NCBI GenBank assembly: GCA_963798195.1
Contig: CAWCSF010000002.1
Location: forward strand, 1 to 64,000
Source of the DNA: CAVSRC01 sp963798195
Lineage (GTDB): Bacteria; Pseudomonadota; Alphaproteobacteria; Rhizobiales; Kaistiaceae
Direction: 5' to 3'
Length of the DNA stretch: 64,000 nt
In this document: positions 27,186 through 35,015 of the stretch, one piece after another
How the letters are laid out: each line of letters begins with the position of its first letter
Numbering within the stretch: position 1 is the first letter of the stretch
Notes under the pieces: generated by a model
Databases searched by the model: none
The model's input: the letters and a program-made list of their open reading frames with translations, nothing else
Told to the model about the DNA's origin: nothing
Position numbers and translations under genes: made by a program

Positions 27186-29426
27186 TTAGCTCGCCACGAA
27201 CAGGATGGAGCGCTTGGAGCCCTCCAGTACCGCATCCGGGACCGTTCCGAACGAGAGGGATTCGCCCGGCCGCCGGTTGACGCCCAGTACGATGAGATCG
27301 TGCCGGCCGTTGTGCGCATAGCGCAGGATCGCCTCCTCCGGCGCAACGCCCGCGCGCACGGCCGTCCGAACCGTCGCGCCCATCTGGTCGCCAAGAATGG
27401 CAACGTCGCGCAGGATCGCTTCTTCACTGCGCAGCAGGCCGGTCAGCGAGCGGGCGATGCCACCTTTGCGCCGCCCGGTCGGCGAAACGTACAGCGCGGT
27501 AACGCGGACGCCCATCGATCTCGCCAGGGCGAAAGCGACCTCGGCGGCGCGACGGGAAACGTTGGTGCCCGTGACCGGGACCAGGATGCGCAGCGTGCCG
27601 CGCTCCTCCTCGCTCTGACCGCGGGCGTGGGCGATGGCAACCGGCCCTTCGAATGCGACCGCCGCCCGCGCCACGTCCTCAGCGACGGGGTCGTCCATCA
27701 CGCCCGCGCCTTCGACGCCGACGAAGAGCATGTCGTAACCCTTCTCGGCCTCGGCAGCGACCGCCTCCTCGATAGCTGCGCCAGCTTCGCGCGTGGTGAC
27801 ATCGACCTTCCCCGGCCCCTCTCCGGCCTCCGTCTCGGTGATGCGCGCGGCCTCCGCGGCCTTGGCGACCTCGGAGCCGTTGTCTTCCTCTTCCGACTCT
27901 TCCTCGCTCGGAACCATCGGACCGACCTTCCGCCATTGCAGCACAGTCGTCGGCAGACCACGCTGCCCAGCGACGAGACCGGCGAGCCGCGATGCCAGCC
28001 TGCCGTTCGCGCTGCTATCTACTGCCAGCAACAGGCGTTCGAGGTTGCTGACGAACCCCTTCTCTTCGAACTCCTCGCGCTCCAGCCGCTCCTTCTCCTC
28101 ATCCTCCAGGGGGAGACGGCCCAGCGCCCAGCGCAGCATCGGCGGCATGGCAAGCGTGGTCACGACCGCCATCGTGACGATCATCGTGTAGAGGTTTTCG
28201 TTGAGCGCCCCGATCGAAAGCCCGATGGTTGCGACAATCACTTCCGTCGAGCCGCGCGCATTCATGCCGCAGGCGAGTGCGGTGCACTCCCGCATGCTCA
28301 GGCCGCCGAGCCACCCGCCGAGAAATGCCCCGCCGAACTTTCCGAGGCTGGCGATCAGAATCAGGCCGATTGTGAGGGCGAATATGGTCGGGTCGGCCAA
28401 CACGGTAAGATCAGCGTTGAGGCCGGCGAGGCAGAAGAACACCGGCATGAACAGCGCGGTGATCAGCCCGCGCAATTCCTCGTCGATATGCTTGGTAAGA
28501 ATCGGCGACTCGCCGATGAGGATGCCCGCCACGAAGGCGCCGAGCACGGTATGGACGCCAATCCATTGCGTGATCAGCGCCATGATGATGGTCACCGCCA
28601 GGATGACGCTGATCACCGGCATCTCGCTGACGAGCGTATCGTTGGCCCAGCGGATGAGCAGCGACACCGCGCGGCGACCGACGGTCAGGCTCGCCACCAG
28701 AAACACCACCACGCCGATGATCGTCGTTGCTACACCGACGATCTGGAACGAACCGTATGCGGCAAGGCCGGAAATCACGCCGATGATGATCCAGCCAATA
28801 GTGTCGTCAAGAATGGCGGAAGCGAGGATGATCTGGCCTATATTGCGCCGGAGGAAGCCAAGATCGCGCACCACCATCGCCACGATCTTCACCGACGCGA
28901 TGGAGAGCGCCGTTCCGAGGAACAGGGATGTCACCACGCGCATGTTCGGATCGGGAATGATCCAGTCCGGCGCCACTTCGCCAACCAGGAAACCGAACAC
29001 GAAGGGCACAGCGATTCCGGCCAGAGACACGAACAGCGCGGGGGCTCCGACACGCCGCACAAGGCGGAGGTCGGTTTCCATCCCGGCGAGCAGCAGCAGC
29101 AGCAGGACGCCGATCTGCCCGACCGCATCGATCATGCCGCGCTGACTCTCGTCCTGGGGAAAGACCGCGGCCTGCATATCGGGAAGGACAAACCCAAACA
29201 GGCTCGGACCTAGGACAACGCCGGCGATCAGTTGTCCCATCACGCTTGGTTGACCGACGCGTTGCATAAGTTCGCCGCCGATGCGCCCGGCGATGATCAG
29301 GATGACCACCTGGATAAAGAAAAGGACTTCGGAAGATTGGGACGGTACCGACGGCTCGGCCGCAGCCAGCGCAAACCCCGGCAACGCCGCAATCAGCGCT
29401 CCGGCGAACAGGAGAAGTTTCGCCAT
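27186..29426 (-). CDS. CPA2-family cation:proton antiporter with C-terminal universal-stress domain
   Basis: A 746-residue membrane protein. A signal-like first helix precedes about 12 membrane segments of the Na+/H+ exchanger fold: GGELMQRVGQPSVMGQLIAG, GVLLLLLLAGMETDLRL, the Asp pair motif SAILDDTIGWIIIG and GCGMNARGSTEVIVA-like region (CGMNARGSTEVIV). After residue about 430 comes a long charged linker, partly very acidic (SEEESEEEDNGSE). A C-terminal alpha/beta domain of UspA type (TLRILVPVTGTNVSRRAAEV to DLIVLGVNRRPGES and SILFVAS) may sense nucleotides. It probably exchanges K+ or Na+ for H+. The ATG overlaps the ruvC stop (TGATG). Confidence 0.87.
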   Translation of the reverse strand: MAKLLLFAGALIAALPGFALAAAEPSVPSQSSEVLFFIQVVILIIAGRIGGELMQRVGQPSVMGQLIAGVVLGPSLFGFVLPDMQAAVFPQDESQRGMIDAVGQIGVLLLLLLAGMETDLRLVRRVGAPALFVSLAGIAVPFVFGFLVGEVAPDWIIPDPNMRVVTSLFLGTALSIASVKIVAMVVRDLGFLRRNIGQIILASAILDDTIGWIIIGVISGLAAYGSFQIVGVATTIIGVVVFLVASLTVGRRAVSLLIRWANDTLVSEMPVISVILAVTIIMALITQWIGVHTVLGAFVAGILIGESPILTKHIDEELRGLITALFMPVFFCLAGLNADLTVLADPTIFALTIGLILIASLGKFGGAFLGGWLGGLSMRECTALACGMNARGSTEVIVATIGLSIGALNENLYTMIVTMAVVTTLAMPPMLRWALGRLPLEDEEKERLEREEFEEKGFVSNLERLLLAVDSSANGRLASRLAGLVAGQRGLPTTVLQWRKVGPMVPSEEESEEEDNGSEVAKAAEAARITETEAGEGPGKVDVTTREAGAAIEEAVAAEAEKGYDMLFVGVEGAGVMDDPVAEDVARAAVAFEGPVAIAHARGQSEEERGTLRILVPVTGTNVSRRAAEVAFALARSMGVRVTALYVSPTGRRKGGIARSLTGLLRSEEAILRDVAILGDQMGATVRTAVRAGVAPEEAILRYAHNGRHDLIVLGVNRRPGESLSFGTVPDAVLEGSKRSILFVAS

Positions 29427-29932
29427 CAAGCGACCCGCGTAAGAGCGCTCTCGGACTGGCGGTGATGGGCGTGGCAGATCGCGATGGCGAGTGCATCGGC
29501 GGCATCATCGCTGTCGAAGGTCGCCCGCGGCAGAAGTACGCGGACCATGGCGCGGATCTGGCCCTTCTCGGCATGACCCGCGCCGACGATCGCCTTCTTC
29601 ACCGCATTGGGGGCATATTCGGCGACCGACAATCCGGCTTGCGCCGGCGCCAGCATGCACACGCCGCGCGCTTGGCCAAGCTTCAGCGTCGCCGCCCCAT
29701 CGCGATTGACGAAAGTCTGCTCCACCGCCGCCTCATCCGGCTGCCATTGCTGCAGCACGTCCGTGAGCCCAGCGTGGAGAACGCAGAGACGGCTTGCGAG
29801 TTCCGCATCGATCGGCGCCTTCACGGTGCCGGCGGCGATAAACGTGAGTTCACTGCCTTTGATGGCCACGACGCCCCAGCCGGTGGCCCGGAGGCCCGGA
29901 TCGACGCCGAGGATACGAATCGCGCGGTTCAT
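29426..29932 (-). CDS. ruvC: Holliday junction resolvase RuvC
   Basis: A 168-residue RNase H-fold nuclease that cuts Holliday junctions. The first acidic residue is in ILGVDPGLRATGWGVV, the next in DEAAVEQTFVNRD, and the last two in FDSDDAADALAIAICHAH. ATG at 29932 is the family start. Its stop overlaps the start of the antiporter gene by TGATG. It is the promoter-proximal gene of the ruv series. Confidence 0.97.
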   Translation of the reverse strand: MNRAIRILGVDPGLRATGWGVVAIKGSELTFIAAGTVKAPIDAELASRLCVLHAGLTDVLQQWQPDEAAVEQTFVNRDGAATLKLGQARGVCMLAPAQAGLSVAEYAPNAVKKAIVGAGHAEKGQIRAMVRVLLPRATFDSDDAADALAIAICHAHHRQSESALTRVA

Positions 29933-30063
29933 GCCCTGCCAACGTACCGTGCCTCCCCTGCGCATGCCACCATCCGACGACCTTGCCGCCGCTATCGCCG
30001 TGTTGGCTTGCCTGATACGAATGCCGCGCGACCGACAGGGCATATCTCAAGGCCATCAACGGC

Positions 30064-30825
30064 GTGCTGTTCGATCCCGCCTTCTTCGCGACGCCGGCCT
30101 TCCTGATCACCATCGCGGCCACGATGATCGCTGGATTGGTGCGCGGCTTCAGCGGCTTCGGCGCCGCGCTCACCTTCGTCCCGATCGCCAGCGCTGCCTA
30201 TGGCCCGGCGGTGGCGGCGCCGACCTTGCTGATCGTCGACTTCGTAATGACCTCGCCGCTCTTCCTGCGCTCCGTCCGGCATGCGCAATGGAAGACGGTA
30301 CTTCCGACAGTACTCGCCGCGACCGCCATATCGCCCGTCGGCGCGTGGGCACTCGCCACGGGAAATCCAACGGTCCTGCGCTGGGTGATCTCGATCGTCA
30401 CCTTGCTTCTTGTCGCGCTGCTGGCGTCGGGCTGGCGTTACAAGTGGGAGCCGACCGTGCCGATGTCGATTGGGGTTGGTGGCATTGCCGGCTTTCTCAG
30501 CGGGTTTGCTCAGATTGGCGGCCCGCCGGTGATCGCCTTCTGGACCAGTGGACCTCATCCGCCCGCCACGATCCGCGCGAACATGTTTGTCTTCTTCGCT
30601 CTGATCACGGTCGCGTCGTTTTCGGCATATCTGTGGAACGGATTGTTCACCACGGCGGTCGTCCAACTGGTGATCGCGGTCGCGCCGGTTTACGCACTGG
30701 CGCTCTACGCCGGCTCGCATCTGTTCGGCCGCTTGGCGGGCGCCGGCTATCGGCCGCTGGCCTATGCCGTGGTCGCACTGGCCGCGATCACAGGCTCGCC
30801 GGCGCTGGATGGCTTGTGGCGTTGA
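30064..30825 (+). CDS. TauE/SafE-family sulfite/anion permease
   Basis: A 253-residue membrane protein with about eight hydrophobic helices in two similar halves, each with a glycine-rich opening: TMIAGLVRGFSGFGAALTFV in the first and GVGGIAGFLSGFAQIGGPPV in the second. These are the TauE/SafE signatures. Members carry sulfite, sulfoacetate or other organic anions; the substrate is not evident. A GTG start at 30064 is used; the region upstream has no ATG in frame. The stop abuts that of the convergent Pr6Pr gene (30826). Confidence 0.83.
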   Translation: MLFDPAFFATPAFLITIAATMIAGLVRGFSGFGAALTFVPIASAAYGPAVAAPTLLIVDFVMTSPLFLRSVRHAQWKTVLPTVLAATAISPVGAWALATGNPTVLRWVISIVTLLLVALLASGWRYKWEPTVPMSIGVGGIAGFLSGFAQIGGPPVIAFWTSGPHPPATIRANMFVFFALITVASFSAYLWNGLFTTAVVQLVIAVAPVYALALYAGSHLFGRLAGAGYRPLAYAVVALAAITGSPALDGLWR

Positions 30826-31458
30826 CTAGCGCGCCGAGAAGGACGCGACGATCCGGTCGTAAGCGACAAGCATCGCCGCGAACAGGCTGAACCCAACGAG
30901 AAACAGGACGATGTTGAGTCCGATCTGGCCCACGCTGTTCTGGTCGAGGTCGAGGAACGGATACGGGTACCATTGCACCAGCGGTCCGCGCGCAAGCGAA
31001 TACGCGGCGTAGGCCACCGGAAAAATCAGCATCGCCGGGATGTCGGCCGGGCTCAGCCGACCGCGCGGGGCGAACCCGGCCCAGAAAATCAGGTAGAGCG
31101 GCGGCATCACGTAGTGCAGCAATGAGTCCGCCACGAGCGACCAGCCCTGCGGATTCCACAAGGCGGCAAGGATCAGGAAATAGACCAGGCCGGTGACGCC
31201 GATGTAGAGCGCGGCAGCGGCCATCACCCGCGGCCGAACAAGCAGAGCGGACCATCCTGAACGGGAATCCGCTGCGACCGCCGTCAGCACGGAGGCCACC
31301 AGAATGTTGCTGAGAATCGTGAAGAACGAGAAGTAGTTGGCGATCCGGCCGCCAACGGAAAAGGGACTTTCGGTCGTCGCGGTCAGGTAGAGTTGAAGGA
31401 CCAGCGCAAACCAGCCGACGACGGCAAGGACGAGTGCGATGAGCCGCTTCGCACCCAT
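30826..31458 (-). CDS. Pr6Pr family membrane protein
   Basis: A 210-residue protein with six hydrophobic segments: LIALVLAVVGWFALVLQLYL, the motif RIANYFSFFTILSNILVA, then VMAAAALYIGVTGLVYFLIL, HYVMPPLYLIFWAGF, MLIFPVAYAAYSLARG and IGLNIVLFLVGFSLFA. The NYFSFFTILSN and HYVMP motifs with WYPYPFLD are those of the bacterial Pr6Pr (AIG1/Far-17a-like) family, whose role is not known. It lies 3 nt downstream of yebC on the same strand. Confidence 0.83.
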   Translation of the reverse strand: MGAKRLIALVLAVVGWFALVLQLYLTATTESPFSVGGRIANYFSFFTILSNILVASVLTAVAADSRSGWSALLVRPRVMAAAALYIGVTGLVYFLILAALWNPQGWSLVADSLLHYVMPPLYLIFWAGFAPRGRLSPADIPAMLIFPVAYAAYSLARGPLVQWYPYPFLDLDQNSVGQIGLNIVLFLVGFSLFAAMLVAYDRIVASFSAR

Positions 31459-31461
31459 CGA

Positions 31462-32211
31462 TCAGGCCGCAGTCAGCTTTGCCATGGCGTCGTCGGAAAT
31501 CTCGAAGTTGGAATAGACGTTCTGCACATCGTCATCCTCCTCCAGGATGTCGAGGAGCTTCAGCATCGTCGCCGCCTTTTCCTCGTCGAGCGCCGTCGCC
31601 GTCTGCGGCGCCCATACCGCCTTCACCGTCTCGGCTTCGCCAAGCGCCGCCTCAAGCTTGCGCGCCACGTCGCCAAGGTCGGCGAAGGCGCACGTGATGA
31701 CGTGGCCATCCGCGTCGCTCTTCACGTCGTCGGCGCCGGCCTCGATGGCCGCTTCGAGCACGGCGTCCACACTGCCCGCTTCCGGCTTGTAGACGATCTG
31801 GCCGACGCGATCGAACATGAAGGCGACTGCCCCGGTCTCACCCAACGCCCCACCGTTCTTGGTAAAGGCGGACCGAACCGCGCTGGCGGTGCGGTTGCGG
31901 TTGTCGGTCAGGGCCTCGACGATCATCGCCACGCCGCCGGGTCCATAGCCCTCGTACCGGATCTCCTCGTAGTTGTCGGAGTCGCCGCCCAGCGCCTTCT
32001 TGATGGCGCGCTCGATGTTGTCCTTGGGCATGTTCTCGGCGCGCGCATTCTGCATCGCGAGGCGCAGCCGCGAATTCATGTCGGGATCGGGAGCGCCGAG
32101 CTTCGCCGCGACGGTGATTTCGCGGGCCAGCTTGGAAAAGAGCTTCGAGCGCCGCGCATCTGCCGCGCCCTTGCGGTGCATGATGTTCTTGAACTGCGAA
32201 TGGCCGGCCAT
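31462..32211 (-). CDS. yebC: YebC/PmpR-family (TACO1-like) regulator
   Basis: A 249-residue protein starting MAGHSQFKNIMHRKGAADAR, the hallmark of YebC. The middle has RYEGYGPGGVAMIVEALTDN and the C-terminal part ends SDDAMAKLTAA. Relatives were long called transcription factors; recent work on YebC-type proteins ties them to translation through proline stretches. ATG 32211 is preferred over an upstream start because it is the invariant family N-terminus and has AGGGA before it. Confidence 0.93.
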   Translation of the reverse strand: MAGHSQFKNIMHRKGAADARRSKLFSKLAREITVAAKLGAPDPDMNSRLRLAMQNARAENMPKDNIERAIKKALGGDSDNYEEIRYEGYGPGGVAMIVEALTDNRNRTASAVRSAFTKNGGALGETGAVAFMFDRVGQIVYKPEAGSVDAVLEAAIEAGADDVKSDADGHVITCAFADLGDVARKLEAALGEAETVKAVWAPQTATALDEEKAATMLKLLDILEEDDDVQNVYSNFEISDDAMAKLTAA

Positions 32212-32331
32212 GGTCGTCCCTGCAATCAAGGCGGCCACGCGCCATATCTTGCGCGTTCGAGCCGCCAGACCCGATCTGGATTGTGGCGGCGTTTATAGAG
32301 CGACCGCCGGGAGAAGGTAAAGGTGCGGACC

Positions 32332-33153
32332 TTAGCCCCAGAAGGCCGGCATGGTCTCGGACAGCGCCCCACCGAGCCTAAGAGGCGCCACCGCTGTAGC
32401 AAGCCCGGTGCCGTCGTCGATCTCGACGGCGATGCCGGCGATCGTTGCCGGCCCGTCGGCCGGAGAGAAGCGCTCGCCCGGCACTTTCTGCAGGAAGCGG
32501 CGCAGCGGCTCCTCGTAATTCATCCCGATGACCGACTGGTAGTCGCCGCACATGCCGACATCACTCTGGAATGCCGTGCCTCCCGGCAATACCCGGTAAT
32601 CCGAGGTCGGCGTGTGCGTATGCGTACCCACAACAAGCGACACGCGACCGTCGAGATGATGCCCGAGCGCCTGCTTCTCGCTGGTCGCCTCTGCGTGAAA
32701 GTCGACGACGATGGCGTCGGCTTGCTCACCCAGGGGACAGGCCGCGATCTCGCGGTCGATGACCGCGAACGGATCCTCCATCGCATCCATGAAGACGCGG
32801 CCCATGGCGTTGATCACCAGGACCCGGGCGCCGTTGCGCGCCATGAACAACCCGCTGCCGCGCCCCGGGGTCCCTTCGGGATAGTTGACCGGGCGGATGA
32901 AACGCTCCTGCCGCTCGGCAAACACCAGCGCCTCGCGCTGGTCGAAGGCGTGGTTGCCGGTGGTCACGACGTCAGCGCCGGCGCCAAGGACCTGGCGCAG
33001 GATGTCTTCCGTGATGCCAAACCCGCCGGCGGCATTCTCGCCGTTGACCACGACAAAATCGATGGCGTGGTTGGCGATCAACCGCGGCAGCCGTTCGATC
33101 ACCGCGTTACGCCCGCCCCGTCCGACCAGGTCTCCCAAAAACAACAGCCGCAA
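32332..33153 (-). CDS. YmdB-type metallophosphoesterase (TIGR00282)
   Basis: A 273-residue phosphodiesterase. Metal ligands are seen in FLGDLVGRGGR, VVNGENAAGGFGI, VTTGNHAFDQ, VVDFHAEATSEK and VVGTHTHTPTSDYR. Members hydrolyse 2',3'- or 3',5'-cyclic nucleotides, and Bacillus YmdB affects biofilm formation. It sits between yebC and the 5-formyl-THF cyclo-ligase gene, a common order in Rhizobiales. Confidence 0.92.
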   Translation of the reverse strand: MRLLFLGDLVGRGGRNAVIERLPRLIANHAIDFVVVNGENAAGGFGITEDILRQVLGAGADVVTTGNHAFDQREALVFAERQERFIRPVNYPEGTPGRGSGLFMARNGARVLVINAMGRVFMDAMEDPFAVIDREIAACPLGEQADAIVVDFHAEATSEKQALGHHLDGRVSLVVGTHTHTPTSDYRVLPGGTAFQSDVGMCGDYQSVIGMNYEEPLRRFLQKVPGERFSPADGPATIAGIAVEIDDGTGLATAVAPLRLGGALSETMPAFWG

Positions 33154-33164
33154 ACCGAACGCCC

Positions 33165-33761
33165 TTACTTGTTCCGACGCAAATCGAGCGTCTCGTTCTC
33201 GGTCACGATCCAGTCGAGCGGCACGTCATGCGGCTCCGTCGGGATCGAAGGCACTTCCTGCACGGCAAATCCGACGCCGACAAGCCCCGGAAGCACGCCA
33301 CGGCCTCGCAGCGCCGCCAGGGCTCGGTCGTAAAAGCCTCGGCCATGCCCCAAGCGCCCGCCCGCCCGGTCGAACGCGACCAGCGGCACGATGATGAGGT
33401 CGGGCTTGATCATCGGCTGGTCGCGCGTCGGCGCCAGCGTGCCGAAACCGCCGGCCGCCAGCGGATCGCCACTGCGGTAGCGCCGGAAGACCATGGTGAT
33501 CGGATCGTCGACTGCCGGCAGCGCCACGACGATCGCCTGCGCCTCGGCGCGCTCGATGATGCGCCGCGAGTCGACCTCGCTCTTGATCGGCAGGTAGGCG
33601 GCGATCGTGCCCGGCCTCTCGGCGGCGACGATCGCCATGGCGCGATCGGCAATCCTTGCCGAAGCAGCGGCGCGCGCGGTCGGGATCATGCCATCTCGCG
33701 CGGCACGGGCGAGGGTGCGGAGCGACTCCTTCACAGCGGTGGCGGAAATCGCTTCCTTCAT
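33165..33761 (-). CDS. fau: 5-formyltetrahydrofolate cyclo-ligase
   Basis: A 198-residue enzyme that turns 5-formyl-THF into 5,10-methenyl-THF with ATP. It has the substrate-side motif YLPIKSEVDSRRII and the signature DLIIVPLVAFDRAGGRLGHGRGFYDRAL with the P-loop-like GGRLGHGRGFYD. It ends with a short basic tail. It lies downstream of the 6S RNA gene, the same zapA-ssrS-fau order seen in E. coli. An upstream extension of the frame only translates 6S RNA. Confidence 0.94.
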   Translation of the reverse strand: MKEAISATAVKESLRTLARAARDGMIPTARAAASARIADRAMAIVAAERPGTIAAYLPIKSEVDSRRIIERAEAQAIVVALPAVDDPITMVFRRYRSGDPLAAGGFGTLAPTRDQPMIKPDLIIVPLVAFDRAGGRLGHGRGFYDRALAALRGRGVLPGLVGVGFAVQEVPSIPTEPHDVPLDWIVTENETLDLRRNK

Positions 33762-33799
33762 CGGGCGCTGTCGATACTCGGCAGGAATTAGAAGCGAGG

Positions 33800-33953
33800 C
33801 CGCAGTGGTCGGTGGAGATTTCGATCCCGGAGACCTACTAGTGTAGGTGGGCGCCGTATACGCGAGCCCACGAGCCCGCACAGGGACAGCTCCCATAAGG
33901 ATCGTAAGGCCCCGGGGATACTGTTCTCCTGCCGGGCCCCGCAGCCTCGCCGT
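33800..33953 (-). ncRNA. ssrS: 6S RNA
   Basis: The gap between zapA and fau holds a GC-rich region with the typical 6S pairing on the minus strand: GAGGCTGCGGGGCCCGGCAGG opposed by CCCCGGGGCC, a large internal bubble, and a GGGAGCTGTCCC stem. A CTATAT sequence (33960-33965) lies where a -10 box should be. Gene order is the conserved one. 6S RNA mimics an open promoter and binds the housekeeping RNA polymerase. Ends are estimates. A separate hairpin (ACCTAC at 33833-33838, GTAGGT at 33843-33848) lies near the 3' side. Confidence 0.8.
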
Positions 33954-34003
33954 TCCGACATATAGGGCCGCGCGTTGAACCGCGCCAGCGCGAAGCGCGA
34001 ACG

Positions 34004-34387
34004 CTACGCCTGACCTTCGTCTTGGCCGTTGGCGCCGGACACCCTGGCGGCAAGCGCCTCGACACGAGCCGCAACGGATTCTATGGCGCTCGCCAAACGG
34101 GCTTCCAACCCCTCCTCGCGTTCCACCACGGCGGCGCGCGCTTCCTCCAACCCGGCGATCTCCGCCTCGATCTGGTGCAGGCGGCGCTCGGCTTCGGACT
34201 GCTGGTCGGCCAGCGTGATCGCCGCCATCACCGTCAGCCGCTGGTCGCCGATCTCGCCGAAGCGCTCGCGCAGGTGGTCGATCGACGCGTTGAGCCGATC
34301 GGCCATGCCGGTCAGGTGCTCTTCCTGTCCATCCTCGCACGCCATGCGGTACGTCTTGCCGCTGATCGTGACATTCACTTGCGCCAT
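34004..34387 (-). CDS. zapA: Cell division protein ZapA
   Basis: A 127-residue protein that bundles FtsZ filaments. The N-terminal globular part reads AQVNVTISGKTYRMACEDGQ, with EEHLTGMADRLNASIDHLRE and LTVMAAITLADQ, followed by a coiled coil (SEAERRLHQIEAEIAGLEEA onward). ATG 34387 follows GAGGGAAG. The gene is 10 nt downstream of the DUF4164 gene; both are coiled-coil proteins and form an operon ahead of 6S RNA. Confidence 0.92.
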   Translation of the reverse strand: MAQVNVTISGKTYRMACEDGQEEHLTGMADRLNASIDHLRERFGEIGDQRLTVMAAITLADQQSEAERRLHQIEAEIAGLEEARAAVVEREEGLEARLASAIESVAARVEALAARVSGANGQDEGQA

Positions 34388-34397
34388 TGCGCTTCCC

Positions 34398-34676
34398 TCA
34401 ATTCTGCCGCGCCAGCACTTCGCGGATCGTCTCCATCGCCGCAACCAGGCGGCGCGAGACCTCGCGATTGGCTTCTTCCAGTCGGGCCGAACGCGCCTCC
34501 GCCGCATCAAGCGACTGAGCCAGGCGGGACCTGTCCGTGCCTAGGCGGTGAAGTTCCCCTTCCAGCGACGATGCCTCGCGCACCAACTCAAGACGCCGGT
34601 CGACGGCGCTCTCCAGGAGATCGACCGCGTCGGACAGTCGTTGCAGGGCTGCGTCCGTGGGTGATGAGCCCGTCAT
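34398..34676 (-). CDS. DUF4164 coiled-coil protein
   Basis: A 92-residue, wholly helical protein with heptad-like spacing (LQRLSDAVDLLESAVDRRLE, LEGELHRLGTDRSRLAQSLD, VSRRLVAAMETIREVLARQN). This agrees with DUF4164, a small family found next to zapA in Rhizobiales. Its function is unknown; a role as a ZapB-like partner of ZapA is a reasonable guess only. ATG 34676 was chosen; upstream codons run into a region without conservation. Confidence 0.78.
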   Translation of the reverse strand: MTGSSPTDAALQRLSDAVDLLESAVDRRLELVREASSLEGELHRLGTDRSRLAQSLDAAEARSARLEEANREVSRRLVAAMETIREVLARQN

Positions 34677-35015
34677 GCTCCGCCTCGCGAAGGGCCCGTG
34701 CTTTGCTTCCGCCGCAGGCCGCAGATTGTGGTTGCGCGAACGCGCCAAATCCAGGCCCATGGAATTGACGGTCGCACGAAGCAATAGCACAGCGAGATTA
34801 GGCAGTGCCGCCGGAATGCGTCAATGGTGCGCAATACGCACTTTGCCGCCCGCGATTGACTAACAAATCACACCTGATATGTCTCACCGGCCTCGTCCGG
34901 ACCGGTCGGCAGGCTCGGGATTGACTGTGACCGGGCTCCGCTACATTTCCGGCGGCAGATCGCCGCTTCCAGATCGCCACCACCTGATCACCGGCACCGG
35001 AACGAAGACCCAATC
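34677..35015. promoter_or_regulatory. Divergent intergenic region between DUF4164 and tkt
   Basis: No gene is seen in these 339 nt. Two TTGACT hexamers (34856-34861 and 34921-34926) are candidate -35 boxes for the tkt operon; TACATT at 34942-34947 is a possible but closely spaced (15 nt) -10 for the second. A CGGTCC-type inverted repeat lies between (around 34898-34910). Confidence 0.35.

Noticed and set aside
27114..29213. A 699-residue plus-strand open frame
   Set aside because: It is antisense to the CPA2 antiporter and has the His/Asp/Arg-rich composition of a shadow.
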